Assembly: GCA_016704895.1 (NCBI GenBank)
Contig: JADIZG010000070.1
Span: 1-64,000 of the forward strand
Reading direction: 5' to 3'
DNA length: 64,000 nt
Origin: Betaproteobacteria bacterium
GTDB taxonomy: Bacteria > Pseudomonadota > Gammaproteobacteria > Burkholderiales > Casimicrobiaceae
Made by a program: the position numbers and the translations under genes
Part shown: positions 19,636 through 29,764 of the stretch, one piece after another
Layout: each line of letters starts with the position of its first letter
Numbering within the stretch: position 1 is the stretch's first letter
The notes under the pieces: generated by a model
Seen by the model: only the letters and a program-made list of their open reading frames with translations
Databases searched by the model: none
Told to the model about the DNA's origin: nothing

Positions 19636-20304
19636 TCAGGCGAGTCCGGGCAGCAACGGCACGAATCTTACCGCATCGAAGCGCTGTTCCCGGAAGCTGC
19701 CGGCCGACGACTCGATCACCGTCAGGTACTGGGTGCCCCGCTCGCCCTCCTCGGGCTGCGAGAGCGGGATCACCATGCGCCCGCCCGGCTTGAGGTACCG
19801 CAGGAGCGCCGTGGGCAGATGCGTCGCGCCCGCGGTGACGACGATCGCGTCGACCGCGAGGTCCTCGCCCAGGTCCGCGCTGCCGTCGCCGTGCTTCAGC
19901 GCGACGTTCCCGCACTTCAGCGCCTGCAGGTTGCGTCGCGCCTTCGCGACCAGCGCGCCGATGCGCTCGACCGTCCACACGCGCTTCGCGACGCGCGAGA
20001 GCACCGCCGTCTGGTAGCCGCAGCCGGTGCCGATCTCCAGCACGCCGTCGAGCTCGCGGCCGTTCCGCGCAAGCTCGGTCATTCGTGCGACGACCCACGG
20101 CTGCGAGATCGTCTGGCCGTGGCCGATCGGCAGGGGAACGTCGTCGTATGCGCGGATCGCGAGCGCCTCGTCGACGAACCGGTGGCGCGGGATCGCGAGC
20201 ATCGCGGACAGCACGACCTCGTCGCGGATGCCCTGCTCGCGCAGTCGGTCGACCATGCGCGCGTGCGTGCGCGCCGACGTCATCCCGATCCCGTGCGTGC
20301 CCAT
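19636..20304 (-). CDS. pcm: Protein-L-isoaspartate O-methyltransferase
   Basis: The enzyme has about 222 residues and transfers a methyl group from SAM to isoaspartyl sites in damaged proteins, starting their repair. Motif I is VLEIGTGCGYQTAVLS. The N-terminal substrate region reads IPRHRFVDEALAIRAYDDVPLPIGHGQTISQP, which is highly typical, and AIVVTAGATHLP is motif II. A GGGAGGG ribosome-binding site precedes the ATG at 20304; a GTG directly in front is an alternative. The order surE-pcm-nlpD-rpoS is a classic stress-survival cluster. Confidence 0.94.
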   Translation of the reverse strand: MGTHGIGMTSARTHARMVDRLREQGIRDEVVLSAMLAIPRHRFVDEALAIRAYDDVPLPIGHGQTISQPWVVARMTELARNGRELDGVLEIGTGCGYQTAVLSRVAKRVWTVERIGALVAKARRNLQALKCGNVALKHGDGSADLGEDLAVDAIVVTAGATHLPTALLRYLKPGGRMVIPLSQPEEGERGTQYLTVIESSAGSFREQRFDAVRFVPLLPGLA

Positions 20305-20332
20305 CACCCGTCCCTCCCCGGACGGCCCCTGC

Positions 20333-21073
20333 TCAGCGCGACAGCCAGTCGCCGACCTCGACCATGCGGTCGCGGTGCGTGAGGTCGATCTGCAGCGGCG
20401 TGATCGACACGTACCGGCCGTCGACGGCGTGGAAGTCCGTTCCCTCGCCCGCGTCGGCCGCCGGGCCGGCCGCGCCGACCCAGTAGACGGTCTCGCCGCG
20501 CGGGTTCTTCATCGTGATCGTGTTCTCGGCCTTGTGGCGCCGCCCGAGGCGGGTGATGCGGGTGCCCCGGACCTCGGCGCGCGGGATGTCGGGCACGTTC
20601 ACGTTGAGCAGCCACGAGCCGGCCGGCGCACGCGCGTGGCGCAGCACGAGGTCGACCGCGACGTCGCAGGCGCTCTCGAAATGCTTCGCCGTCTTCGACG
20701 CGAGCGAGATCGCGATCGACGGGATGCCGAGCAGGAATCCCTCGGTCGCGGCGGCGACCGTGCCCGAGTAGATCGTGTCGTCGCCCATGTTGGCGCCGAG
20801 GTTGATGCCGGACACGACCATGTCGGGCAGCGCATCGAGCAGGCCCGTGACCGCGAGGTGCACGCAGTCGGTCGGCGTGCCGTTGACGAACAGGAAGCCG
20901 TTGGGCGCGCGGCGCACCATCAGCGGCCGGTCGAGCGTGAGCGAGTTCGACGCCCCGCTGCGATCGCGCTCGGGCGCGACGACGGTGATCTCGGCGTGCG
21001 GCGCGAGGGCGGCGGCGAGGCGCTCGAGGCCCGGGGCGAAGTACCCGTCGTCGTTCGAGAGGAGGATGCGCAT
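20333..21073 (-). CDS. surE: 5'/3'-nucleotidase SurE
   Basis: This 246-residue metal-dependent nucleotidase and exopolyphosphatase begins [19 protein letters not shown], with metal ligands Asp8 and Asp9. [25 protein letters not shown] contains the Asn and Ser ligands and the swapped-dimer region. It dephosphorylates nucleoside monophosphates in the cytoplasm and is linked to survival in stationary phase. It leads the surE-pcm-nlpD-rpoS cluster, 28 bases before pcm. Confidence 0.95.
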   Translation of the reverse strand: MRILLSNDDGYFAPGLERLAAALAPHAEITVVAPERDRSGASNSLTLDRPLMVRRAPNGFLFVNGTPTDCVHLAVTGLLDALPDMVVSGINLGANMGDDTIYSGTVAAATEGFLLGIPSIAISLASKTAKHFESACDVAVDLVLRHARAPAGSWLLNVNVPDIPRAEVRGTRITRLGRRHKAENTITMKNPRGETVYWVGAAGPAADAGEGTDFHAVDGRYVSITPLQIDLTHRDRMVEVGDWLSR

Positions 21074-21127
21074 GGGAGGGGGAGGAGGGAGCCGTGCGGC
21101 CGGCGCGCGCCGCCCGGCGTCGCGCCG

Positions 21128-21163
21128 ATTATAGCCCTCGCGCGCAGCACCGCCTCCTATAAT
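21128..21163. promoter_or_regulatory. Divergent -10 elements for surE and fbpB
   Basis: ATTATA at 21128-21133 reads TATAAT on the minus strand, 55 bases before the surE ATG. TATAAT at 21158-21163 on the plus strand lies 36-50 bases before the fbpB start. Neither has a good -35 at standard spacing. Confidence 0.5.
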
Positions 21164-21198
21164 CGCGCGATGCAGCGAGCGAACCGCGCGTCCCCGTC

Positions 21199-22890
21199 GT
21201 GCGCCCGCCCGGAATGAGGGAGCGGCCCACGCTCGTCGTCGTCGCGGTCGCGCTGGCGGCGCTCGCCGCCCTGCCGGTGCTCGCCGTCGTCGCGCGCGGC
21301 ATCGCGCCCGGCGCGGGGGAGACCTGGGCGCACCTCGTCGACACGGTGCTCGCGCGGTACGTGTTCAACACGGCCGCGCTCGTGGTCCTCGTCGGCGCGG
21401 GCGTCGCCTTCGGCGGCACGCTGACCGGGTGGGCGCTCGCGCAGTTCCGCTTCCCCGGCAGCGCGTGGTTCGAGTGGGCGCTGCTGCTGCCGCTCGCGAT
21501 GCCCGCGTACGTGATGGCGTACGCGTACACGGACCTGCTGCAGTACGCGGGCCCGGTGCAGACGGCGCTGCGCGAGGCGTTCGGGTGGTCGCGCGGCGAC
21601 TACTGGTTCCCGGACGTGCGCTCGCTGCCCGGCGCGGCCGCGATGTTCGTGTTCACGCTCTACCCGTACGTCTACCTGCTCGCCCGGACCGCGTTCGTCG
21701 AGCGCCCGCCCGCCTACGTCGAGGCCGCGCGCACGCTCGGCCTCGACCGGCGGCGCGCGTTCTGGCGCGTCGAGCTGCCGCTCGCCCGGCCGGCGATCGC
21801 CGGCGGCATCGCGCTCGCGCTGATGGAGACGCTGGCCGACTTCGGCACCGTCGCGTACTTCGCCGTCGACACGTTCACGACCGGCATCTACCGCGCCTGG
21901 TTCACGCTGGGCGACCGCGCCGCGTCCGCGCAGCTCGCGGCGGCGCTGCTGGGCTTCGTGCTGGTGGCGATCGCGCTCGAGCGCGGCTCGCGGGGCGCCG
22001 CGCGCAGCGTCGGCACCGGCCGCACGCGCACGATGTCGGGCGACCCGCGTCCCTGGGTCGGCGGGTGGCGGGGCGCGACGATCGCGACGCTGTGCTCGGT
22101 GCCGCTCGTCGTCGGATTCGCGCTGCCGGTCGCGCTGCTCGTCCGCCTCGTGCACGCCGAGCCGGAGGTCGCGATGACGATCCGGTTCGTCGAGTGGGCG
22201 TGGAACAGCCTGCGGATCGCGGGCATCGCGTCCGCGATCGCCGTCGTCTTCGCGGTGCTGGTCGTCTACGCGACGCGCCTCGCGCCGGGCCCGGTCCCGC
22301 GCATGGCCGCGCGGGTGCTGGCGCTGGGCTACGCGGTCCCGGGGACGGTGCTCGCGGTCGGCGTGCTGCTGCCGCTGGGCGCGATCGACGGCGCCATCGC
22401 CGACGCGATCCGGCAAGCGACCGGGACGAGCCCGGGCCTCGTCCTGACCGGCACCACCGTCGCGCTGATCTACGCCTACCAGGTCCGTTACTTCGCGGTC
22501 GCGTGGAACGGGATCGAGCCGGGCTTCGCGCGGATCACGCCCGCGATGGACGCGGCGGCACGCAGCCTCGGCTGCGGGACCGCGGCGACGTTCCGCCGCG
22601 TGCACGCCCCGCTGCTGGCGCGCAGCGCCGCGGCCTCGCTGCTGCTCGTGTTCGTCGACGTGATGAAGGAGCTGCCGGCAACGCTCGTGCTCCGGCCGTT
22701 CAACTTCGACACGCTCGCGACGCAGGCCTACTCGTTCGCGCGCGACGAACGCCTGGCCGAAGCCGCGGTCCCGTCGCTCGCGATCGTGGCGGTGGGCCTG
22801 ATCCCGATCATCGCGCTCGCTCGCGCATCGCGGCGGCGGACGGGGTCCGATCCCGCGTCGGGACATGGGCAAACAGGTCAGGCCCCCTGA
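21199..22890 (+). CDS. fbpB: Ferric-iron ABC transporter permease (fused double permease)
   Basis: The 563-residue inner-membrane protein is made of two homologous permease halves, as in FbpB/SfuB. Each has a cytoplasmic EAA loop that contacts the ATPase: [29 protein letters not shown] near residue 175 and [30 protein letters not shown] near 455. About 12 helices are expected. [23 protein letters not shown] near the C-terminus is characteristic of iron permeases. The GTG at 21199 and the ATG at 21214 are both possible starts. It is convergent with fbpA, and the ATPase fbpC lies about 18 kb to the left, so the system is split. Confidence 0.9.
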   Translation: MRPPGMRERPTLVVVAVALAALAALPVLAVVARGIAPGAGETWAHLVDTVLARYVFNTAALVVLVGAGVAFGGTLTGWALAQFRFPGSAWFEWALLLPLAMPAYVMAYAYTDLLQYAGPVQTALREAFGWSRGDYWFPDVRSLPGAAAMFVFTLYPYVYLLARTAFVERPPAYVEAARTLGLDRRRAFWRVELPLARPAIAGGIALALMETLADFGTVAYFAVDTFTTGIYRAWFTLGDRAASAQLAAALLGFVLVAIALERGSRGAARSVGTGRTRTMSGDPRPWVGGWRGATIATLCSVPLVVGFALPVALLVRLVHAEPEVAMTIRFVEWAWNSLRIAGIASAIAVVFAVLVVYATRLAPGPVPRMAARVLALGYAVPGTVLAVGVLLPLGAIDGAIADAIRQATGTSPGLVLTGTTVALIYAYQVRYFAVAWNGIEPGFARITPAMDAAARSLGCGTAATFRRVHAPLLARSAAASLLLVFVDVMKELPATLVLRPFNFDTLATQAYSFARDERLAEAAVPSLAIVAVGLIPIIALARASRRRTGSDPASGHGQTGQAP

Positions 22891-22922
22891 AGGAAGCATC
22901 GGGGCCGCCCCCGCGCTGCCCC

Positions 22923-23954
22923 TCAGCGCCAGCCCGCCCGGTCGACGAGCTTCTGCGCGGCCGGCGTGTTCCGGCCGAGCGTGGCGATCGGCAGCGTATC
23001 GGCCTTGAACGTTCCCATCGCCTCGAGCGCCGGATTCTTCACGACGACGCTCTTCACGACCGGCCACTCGTTGTTGCCGTCGGCGAAGTAGCGCTGCGCC
23101 TCGTCGCTCGCGAGGTACTCGAGGAACCTGATCGCCGCTTCGCGGTGGGGAGCGTGCTTCAGCACGCCGGCGCCCGAGATGTTGACGTGCGCGCCGAAGC
23201 CCGCCTGGTCCGGCCAGACGATGCCGGCCTTCGCGACGACCTCCTGGTCCTCGGCCCTGGTCGAGCGCAGCAGGCGCGCGTAGTAATACGTGTTCGAGAG
23301 CGCGACGTCGCACTCGCCCGCCGCGACCGCCTTGATCTGGTCGGTGTCGCCGCCCTTCGGCGCGCGCGCGAAGTTCGCGACCACGCCGCGCGCCCACGCC
23401 TCGGCCTTCGGCTCGCCCAGGTGCTCGATCATCGCGGCGACCAGCGACAGGTTGTACGGGTGCGAGCCCGAGCGCACGCAGACCCTGCCCTTGTTCGCGG
23501 CGGCGGCCAGCGACTCGTAGCTCGGGACGTCGGCCGCCTTCACGCGCGCCTTGCTGTAGACGATCACGCGGGCGCGCGAGGAGAAGCCGAACCACTCGCC
23601 GCCCGGGTCGCGCAGCGTCGCGGGGATGCGCGACTCGAGCAAAGCGGACTTCACGGGCTGGAACATCCCGAGCTGCTGCGCGTTGTAGAGGCGCGACGCG
23701 TCGACGATCAGGAGCACGTCGGCCGGGCTGTTCGCCCCCTCGGACCTGAGCCGCTCGAGCAACTGCTCGTCGCCTGCCTCGATCCGGTTGATGCGGATGC
23801 CGGTCGCCTTCGTGAAGTTCGCGTAGAGCGCCTCGTCGGTCTGGTAGTGGCGGGCCGAGTAGAGGTTGAGGACCGTGTCCTGCGCGAAGGCGGGCGCGGC
23901 GGTCGCGAGGGCGGCGGCGAGCGCCGCGCCGAGCATGCTGCGGAGGAGTGTCAT
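22923..23954 (-). CDS. fbpA: Periplasmic ferric-iron-binding protein
   Basis: The 343-residue protein has a Sec signal (MTLLRSMLGAALAAALATAAPAFA-QD) and the FbpA/FutA fold: LNLYSARHYQTDEALYANFTKATGIRINR, ADVLLIVDASRLYNAQQLGMFQPV and CDVALSNTYYYARLL. The Tyr triplet supplies the iron-coordinating tyrosines. It captures Fe3+ in the periplasm for FbpB-FbpC. A strong promoter and a Fur-like box precede it, supporting the iron assignment. It is transcribed towards fbpB (convergent), so the two are separate units. Confidence 0.92.
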   Translation of the reverse strand: MTLLRSMLGAALAAALATAAPAFAQDTVLNLYSARHYQTDEALYANFTKATGIRINRIEAGDEQLLERLRSEGANSPADVLLIVDASRLYNAQQLGMFQPVKSALLESRIPATLRDPGGEWFGFSSRARVIVYSKARVKAADVPSYESLAAAANKGRVCVRSGSHPYNLSLVAAMIEHLGEPKAEAWARGVVANFARAPKGGDTDQIKAVAAGECDVALSNTYYYARLLRSTRAEDQEVVAKAGIVWPDQAGFGAHVNISGAGVLKHAPHREAAIRFLEYLASDEAQRYFADGNNEWPVVKSVVVKNPALEAMGTFKADTLPIATLGRNTPAAQKLVDRAGWR

Positions 23955-23987
23955 GGATCGGGGGAAGGCGACTGGGGAGAAGTCCCC

Positions 23988-24016
23988 ACTCTAGCCGCCG
24001 CCCGGGTCGATGTCAA
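23988..24016 (-). promoter_or_regulatory. Canonical sigma-70 promoter of fbpA
   Basis: On the minus strand, TTGACA (-35, complement of 24011-24016) and TAGAGT (-10, complement of 23988-23993) are separated by exactly 17 bases. The -10 lies 33 bases upstream of the fbpA ATG. Confidence 0.8.
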
Positions 24017-24019
24017 TAC

Positions 24020-24041
24020 TAATGCGAACGATTCGCGTTTG
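24020..24041. promoter_or_regulatory. Fur-box-like operator
   Basis: TAATGCGAACGATTCGCG followed by TTTG contains GCGAA-CGA-TTCGC, a perfect inverted repeat. It closely matches the AATGCGAATGATT-type Fur boxes of betaproteobacteria. It begins four bases upstream of the fbpA -35 hexamer, where bound Fe-Fur would block polymerase. This is a sequence match only. Confidence 0.7.
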
Positions 24042-24084
24042 ATTTGCATCAAGGATGTCGACCCCGCCCCCGACCCGGCCGCCG

Positions 24085-26865
24085 TCATCCGCTGTTCCGG
24101 AGGCCCGCCGCCAGCCCGTTGATCGTCATGTGGATGGCGCGGCGCGTGCGCTCGTCGGTCTGGCCGGCCCGGTAGCGGGTCAGAAGCTCGATCTGCAGGT
24201 GGTTGAGCGGGTCGAGGTACGGAACGCGGTTGCGCAGGCTGCGCGCGAGCGTCGGGTTGTCGGCGAGCGGGTGCGCATGCCCGGTGATCTCGGCGAGCGC
24301 CGCGAGCGTGAGCGCGTGCTCGTCGGCGATGCGCGAGTACACGGCCTCGCGCAGCGCCTCGTCACGCACCATGTTCGCGTAGCGGGACGCGACGGCGAGG
24401 TCGGTCTTCGAGAGCACCATCGCCATGTTCGAGAGCACGCTCGCGAAGAACGGCCAGCGCGCGTGCATTTCGCGCAGCAGCGGCATCGCGTCCGGGCGCC
24501 CGGTGCGCCACGCTTCGATCGCGCTGCCCACGCCGTACCAGCCGGGAAGCATCAGCCGGCACTGGCTCCAGCTGAACACCCAGGGGATCGCGCGCAGGTC
24601 CTCGATGCGCGTCGAGGCGGTGCGCGACGCGGGACGGCTGCCGATGTTGAGACCGGCGATCTCGGCGATCGGCGTCGACGCGCGGAAATAGTCGACGAAC
24701 CCGGGCGTCCCGTAGACGAGCGCCCGGTAGGAGGAGAGCGCGTGCGCCGAGAGCTCGTCGAGCGCCCGGTAATAGGCGTCCGCGCGGTCGCCCAGCTGCT
24801 CGACGTCCGACAGGCCAGCCTCCAGTGCCGCCGCGACGAGCGTCTCGAGGTTGCGCCGGCCGAGCTCGGGATCCGAGTACTTGCTCGCGATGATCTCGCC
24901 CTGCTCGGTGAGCCGCAGTCCCGCGTGCGCGCTGCCTCGCGGCTGCGCGAGGATCGCGTCGTACGAGGGGCCGCCCCCGCGGCCGACGGTGCCGCCGCGG
25001 CCGTGGAAGAGCACGAGCGTGACGCCGGCGTCGCCGAACGCCGCGACGAGGTCCCGCTCGGCCCGGTAGAGCGCCCAGTTCGCCGCGAGGTAGCCGCCGT
25101 CCTTGTTGCTGTCGGAGTAGCCCAGCATCACTTCCTGCCGGTCGCCCCGGGCGGCGACGAGCCGGCGCCACGCGGGCAGCGCGAACGCCTCGCGCATGAT
25201 GCGCCCGGCGCGCTCGAGGTCGTCGATCGTCTCGAACAGCGGCACGATGTCGAGCGCGGAACGGCCGTCGCGCACGAGCCCGGCCGCCTTGAGCAGCAAC
25301 GCCACCTCGAGCAGATCCGAGACCGACTGGCACTTGGAGATCACGTAGTGGGGGATGGCCTCGGCGCCGTAGTCGGCATGGACGCCCGCGGCCGCGTCGA
25401 CGATCGCGAGCTCGGCGCGAGCGCGTTCCGAATAGTCGACGAACGGGCTGCGCAGCGGACGCGGGTTCGCGAGCTCGGCGGCGAGCAGCGCGACGCGCGC
25501 AGGCTCGTCCAGCGCCGCATAGTCCGCGACGACCGCGCTCCTCTCGAGCATCTCGCCGACGACCGCCTCGTGCACGTCGGCGTTCTGGCGCAGGTCGAGC
25601 GATGCGAGGTGGAAGCCGAACGCGGCCACCGCGTAGCGGAGCGGCTCGAGCCGCTCTTCGCCCAGCGCGGCCGCGCCGTGCGTCGCGAGCGAATCGGCGA
25701 TCGTCGCGAGGTCGGCGGCGAATGCCTCCGGCGTCTCGTAGGGCGGCATCTCGACGTGCGGCGCGCGCGGGAGCGTCACGCCCGACTTCCGCTGCGCGGT
25801 CGCCGCGAGTCGCGCGTAGACGCCGATCAGCGCCTGCCGGTACGGTTCGTCCTGGCGGTGCGGGTTCGCGTCGTGCGCGGACGCCGCCAGGGCGAGCAGC
25901 GCCGGCGTCGGCCGCACCAGCCGGGACGACAGTGACAACTCGCCGCCCAGCCGGTGGACCTCGTCGAGATAGTGACCGAAGGCGACCCCGGCCTGCGCGC
26001 GCACCGCGTGGACGAGCGTCTGCGCGGTGACGAACGGGTTGCCGTCGCGATCGCCGCCGATCCACGAGCCCATCCGCAGGAACGGCGCGAGCCGCCTGCC
26101 GTCGAGCGCGCGCGGCCCGAGGTTCGCGGCGAGGTCGGCGTAGAGGCGCGGCAGCTCGGCGAGGAACGTGTAGCGGTAGTACGCGAGGCCGTTCTCGATC
26201 TCGTCGACGACCTGCAGCCGCGACAACCGCAGCATCGCGGTCTGCCACAGCCCCAGCACGCGGCGATGGAGGCGCTCCTCGACCTCGCGCCGCTCGGCAG
26301 GCGAAAGGGCCATGCGGTCGCGCATCGCGACGAGCTCGGCGATGCCGCGCTCGGCGTCGAGAATGCTCTTGCGCTGCACTTCGGTCGGGTGCGCGGTGAG
26401 CACCGGACTCACCCGCGCACCCTCGCACCAGGCGACGATCGCTTCGGCGCCCACGCCGCCGGACGCCAGCGTGGCGAATGCGCCGGCGAGGCTCCCCCGC
26501 TGCGGGGGGGATCCGGCGAGCGCGTGCATCCGCCGGCGACGGTTCTGGTGCACGTCCTCGGCGATGTTCGCGAGCTGCGAGAAGTACGAGAACGCGCGGA
26601 CGACCTCGAGCACCTGCGCGGCCGGCAACCCGTCCAGCATCGCGGAGAGCGCGGCGCGCGCGGCGTCGGCCTCGTCGCCCTGGCCGCGCCGGAAGCGGAT
26701 CGCCGTCTGCCGGATCCCCTCGATCCGGGCGTAGCCCTCCTCGCCCGTCTGCTGGCGGAGCACGTCCCCGAGGATGCGGCCGAGCAGGCGCGTGTCGTCG
26801 CGCAGCGGCCGGTCCTTGCCGGCGTCGTCCGCGTGGACCGGGGGCAGGCGCTCGTCGGGATTCAT
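24085..26865 (-). CDS. ppc: Phosphoenolpyruvate carboxylase
   Basis: The 926-residue enzyme adds bicarbonate to PEP to give oxaloacetate, refilling the TCA cycle. The catalytic histidine is His159 in VSPVLTAHPTEVQRKS. VMLGYSDSNKDGGYLAANW and LFHGRGGTVGRGGGPSYDAI carry the PEP- and bicarbonate-binding loops. The C-terminus MTINGLAAGLRNSG is normal. Length and motifs are complete and the gene is intact. The ATG at 26865 (MNPDERLPPVHADDAG) is chosen as the first start inside the conserved spacing. It is divergent from pgi. Confidence 0.96.
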   Translation of the reverse strand: MNPDERLPPVHADDAGKDRPLRDDTRLLGRILGDVLRQQTGEEGYARIEGIRQTAIRFRRGQGDEADAARAALSAMLDGLPAAQVLEVVRAFSYFSQLANIAEDVHQNRRRRMHALAGSPPQRGSLAGAFATLASGGVGAEAIVAWCEGARVSPVLTAHPTEVQRKSILDAERGIAELVAMRDRMALSPAERREVEERLHRRVLGLWQTAMLRLSRLQVVDEIENGLAYYRYTFLAELPRLYADLAANLGPRALDGRRLAPFLRMGSWIGGDRDGNPFVTAQTLVHAVRAQAGVAFGHYLDEVHRLGGELSLSSRLVRPTPALLALAASAHDANPHRQDEPYRQALIGVYARLAATAQRKSGVTLPRAPHVEMPPYETPEAFAADLATIADSLATHGAAALGEERLEPLRYAVAAFGFHLASLDLRQNADVHEAVVGEMLERSAVVADYAALDEPARVALLAAELANPRPLRSPFVDYSERARAELAIVDAAAGVHADYGAEAIPHYVISKCQSVSDLLEVALLLKAAGLVRDGRSALDIVPLFETIDDLERAGRIMREAFALPAWRRLVAARGDRQEVMLGYSDSNKDGGYLAANWALYRAERDLVAAFGDAGVTLVLFHGRGGTVGRGGGPSYDAILAQPRGSAHAGLRLTEQGEIIASKYSDPELGRRNLETLVAAALEAGLSDVEQLGDRADAYYRALDELSAHALSSYRALVYGTPGFVDYFRASTPIAEIAGLNIGSRPASRTASTRIEDLRAIPWVFSWSQCRLMLPGWYGVGSAIEAWRTGRPDAMPLLREMHARWPFFASVLSNMAMVLSKTDLAVASRYANMVRDEALREAVYSRIADEHALTLAALAEITGHAHPLADNPTLARSLRNRVPYLDPLNHLQIELLTRYRAGQTDERTRRAIHMTINGLAAGLRNSG

Positions 26866-26885
26866 CGCACGGGGTCGGGGCCGTC

Positions 26886-26891
26886 TACAAT
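26886..26891 (+). promoter_or_regulatory. Possible -10 element for pgi (TACAAT)
   Basis: TACAAT lies 84 bases before the pgi ATG in the ppc-pgi divergent gap. No clear -35 is visible. Confidence 0.3.
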
Positions 26892-26975
26892 CGCAGTCTA
26901 TATGAGCCCCGCCCCGCGACCCGTCCTGCGCCCGCGCGTCGGTCCCACCCCACGCCTCCACGCCCCGGGCCGCCC

Positions 26976-28626
26976 ATGAATCCCCCGCTGCCCGATCCGC
27001 TGCGCGCTGCCGCGCGCACGCTCGCCTCGACGCCGATCGCCGCGCTCTTCGACCGCGATCCGCGGCGCGTCGAACGGCTCACCTGCGACATGGGACGGCT
27101 TCCGCGCCGACCTCTCGAAGGAACGGATCACGCCGGAGGCGATGGCGGGGCTTTGCGCGCACGCGGAGGAGGCCGGCCTCGCCCGCTGGATCGCCGCGCT
27201 GTTCGCGGGCGAGAAGGTGAACGTCAGCGAGGGCCGGCCGGCCCTGCACCCGGCCTTGCGCGATGCGTCGTCCGCGCCGCTCGCGGTCGACGGAAACGAC
27301 GTGCGCGGCAACATCCGCGCGGTGCGCGAGCGAACCGCGCGGATCGCCGACGACATCCGGCACGGCGCGCGCCTCGGCGCCACCGGCGCGCCGATCCGCC
27401 ACCTCGTGCACCTGGGCATCGGCGGGTCGGACCTCGGCCCGCGACTCGTCGTCGAGGCGCTGCGCGGCGATGGAGCCCCGGGCGGTCCGGACGTTGCGTT
27501 CGTCGCGAACGTCGACCCGGTCGCGCTCGACCGCGCGCTCGCGACGCTCGATCCCCGCGGGACGCTGTTCGTCGTCGCGTCGAAGGGCTTCACGACGCAG
27601 GAGACGCTCGCGAACGCGCGCGCCGCGCTGGCATGGCTCGGGGCCGCGCTGCCCCCCGGGGCCGACGCCCGCCGCCATTTCGTGGCGGCGACGGCCAACG
27701 TCGAGGCCGCCGCGGCCTTCGGCGTTCCGGCCGACGCGATCCTGCCGTTCCACGAAGGCGTGGGCGGGCGATTCTCGCTGTGGTCGCCCGTCGGCGTGAC
27801 GATCGCGGCCGCGCTCGGCAACGACGCGCGCGACGAGCTCCTCGCAGGCGCGCACGCGTTGGACCGACACTTCGCCACCGCGCCGTTCGACGCGAACCTT
27901 CCGGTGGTGCTCGCGCTCGCGGGCCTCTGGAACGCGGGCGCGCTCGGCCTTCGCCAGCGCATCGTCGTTCCGTATGCCGAGGCGCTCGGCCTGCTTCCCG
28001 CCTACCTGCAGCAGCTGTCGCTCGAGAGCAACGGCAAGCGCGTGACGCGGGACGGGACGCCGGTCGACGGAAGGACCGTGCCCGCGCTCTGGGGCGGCAT
28101 CGGCACCGACGGCCAGCACGCGTTCTTCCAGTGGCTGCATCAGGGCACCGACGTCGTGCCGGTCGAGTTCATCGTGCCCGCCGTGCCGGTGCGGGGCGAC
28201 CCGACGCGCCACGCGCTGCTCGTCGCGAACGCCCTCGCCCAGGCACAGGCGCTCGCGCTCGGCCGGTCACCCGAAGCCGTCGCCGCCGAGCTCGCGAAGC
28301 GCGGGCTCGCGGCCAGCGCGACCGCGGTCGCCGTCCGCGTCTGTCCCGGCGACCGGCCCTCGACGACGATCGTCACGCCGCGCCTCGACGCGCGCACGCT
28401 GGGCGCGCTGCTCGCGCTCTACGAGCACCGCACCTTCGTCGAAGGCATCCTGTGGGGCATCAACCCGTTCGACCAGTTCGGCGTCGAGCTGGGCAAGATC
28501 CTCGCCGATCCGATCGTCGCGGCGCTCGTCGACGGCAGCGAACTCGCGCCCGGCACCGATGCGTCGACGCACGCGCTGGTCGCGCACGTGCGCGCGCTGA
28601 TGCGCCATGAACCGGGGTCGGATTGA
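26976..28626 (+). CDS. pgi: Glucose-6-phosphate isomerase, one frameshift
   Basis: The enzyme interconverts glucose-6-phosphate and fructose-6-phosphate. The ATG at 26976 begins MNPPLPDPLRAAARTLASTPIAALFDRDPRRVERLTCDM. A surplus G in ATGGGACGG near 27092 shifts the frame. Skipping it gives DGFRADLSKERITPEAMAGL and the rest of the gene (HLVHLGIGGSDLGPRLV, VASKGFTTQETLANA, LPAYLQQLSLESNGKRV, GGIGTDGQHAFFQWLHQG, FDQFGVELGK). Corrected length is about 550 residues, normal for PGI. The stop lies within an inverted repeat shared with the convergent mltB. Confidence 0.92.
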
Positions 28627-28641
28627 AAACTGACCCCGGTT
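28610..28641. terminator. Inverted repeat between convergent pgi and mltB
   Basis: AACCGGGGTC (28610-28619) and GACCCCGGTT (28632-28641) are perfect 10-base arms with a 12-base A-rich loop, GGATTGAAAACT. The repeat overlaps the pgi stop codon and is placed to end transcription from both sides. There is no T run, so it may instead be a dispersed palindromic repeat. Confidence 0.5.
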
Positions 28642-28655
28642 GCCTTCGGGGGGAG

Positions 28656-29687
28656 CTACCGCGCCGCCCGGATCGCCTCGGCGAGGTTGATCACCGCGGA
28701 CGCGTAGAGCCGGCTGCGGTTGTAGCGCGTGATCACGTAGAAGTTCGGGTAGGCGATCCAGTAGCTCGCGTCCGACGGCGACTCCTCGAGCATCAGGAGC
28801 CCCACCGGCTCGTCGACGGGCTCGACGAGCGCGGCCGGACCGACGCCGTCCCCGGCCCAGGCCTCGAGCGGGCGCCGCTCGCTCGTGCCGCCGTCGAGGC
28901 GCCGCAGCACCGCGTCGCGATGCTCGTCGGCGATCGCCGCCGGCACGATCGTCCGCCCGCCGGGCTGCCAGTCGTGCCGCGCGAGGTAATTCGCGACGCT
29001 GCCGACGACGTCCGCGGCGCTCCCCCACAGGTCGATGCGCGCGTCACCGTCGAAGTCGACCGCGTAGCGACGGAAGCTGCCCGGCATGAACTGCGGCACG
29101 CCCATCGCGCCGGCAAACGATCCCTTCGGGACGAGTGGCGTGAACCCCTGCTCGCCCGAGAGCAGCAGGAACTCCTTCAGCTCGCCGCGGAAGAAGGTCG
29201 CGCGCCGCGGGTAGTCGAACGCCAGCGTCGCCAGCGCGTCGATCACGCGGAACGACCCCGTGAGCCGGCCGTAGCTCGTCTCGATGCCGACGATCGCGAC
29301 GACGATCTCCGGCGGCACGCCCCACCTCGCCTCGGCCCGCTCGAGCGCGTCCTCGTTCGCGCGCCACCAAGCGACGCCGCCCGCGATCCGGTCGGCCGAC
29401 AGGAACGGCGGAGCGTACTCGAACCATTTCGGCGGCTCGACGATCGGCTTCGACATCAGCGTCACGATCTGCGGCTGGAAGCGCGCCGCGGCGAGCCAGC
29501 GCTCGACGCTCCGCCGGTCGAGCCCCGTCTCCGCCGCCACCTCGGCGGCGAACGCTCGCACGTCGTCGCGCGGGCCGTAAGGCACACCGCGCTTCGGGTC
29601 GGGCGTGCGCTGGGCGAAGACGTCGAGCGCAAGGCCGCCGGCGACTAAGGCGAACGCGATCGTGACGACGAGCTTGGAGCGGCGCAT
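28656..29687 (-). CDS. mltB: Membrane-bound lytic murein transglycosylase B
   Basis: The 343-residue protein has an N-terminal signal or anchor ([21 protein letters not shown]). The SLT/GH103 domain shows the catalytic Glu in [31 protein letters not shown], plus [47 protein letters not shown] and a C-terminal LMLEE ... [20 protein letters not shown]. It cuts glycan strands in the periplasm, forming 1,6-anhydromuramic ends. No lipobox Cys is evident, so it may be the soluble, membrane-associated form. The ATG at 29687 (MRRSKL) is the best start. Confidence 0.93.
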   Translation of the reverse strand: MRRSKLVVTIAFALVAGGLALDVFAQRTPDPKRGVPYGPRDDVRAFAAEVAAETGLDRRSVERWLAAARFQPQIVTLMSKPIVEPPKWFEYAPPFLSADRIAGGVAWWRANEDALERAEARWGVPPEIVVAIVGIETSYGRLTGSFRVIDALATLAFDYPRRATFFRGELKEFLLLSGEQGFTPLVPKGSFAGAMGVPQFMPGSFRRYAVDFDGDARIDLWGSAADVVGSVANYLARHDWQPGGRTIVPAAIADEHRDAVLRRLDGGTSERRPLEAWAGDGVGPAALVEPVDEPVGLLMLEESPSDASYWIAYPNFYVITRYNRSRLYASAVINLAEAIRAAR

Positions 29688-29764
29688 GGACGAGCGTGGA
29701 GCGAAGCGCGCCGATGGTATCATCGCCGCGCTTTCCACCCGGCTCCCGCGCGCGTCGCCGCGCC

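Noticed and set aside
24055..25935. Plus-strand open frame opposite ppc
   Set aside because: It is an antisense shadow of a highly conserved enzyme, with no start site and low-complexity composition.
26490..26515. CCCCCGCTGCGGGGGGG palindrome in ppc as a further copy of the rlmN/hrpA repeat
   Set aside because: The encoded residues AGSPPQRGSLA are part of the normal betaproteobacterial PPC sequence as I recall it, and the unit start GACCGxCGGGCCG is absent.
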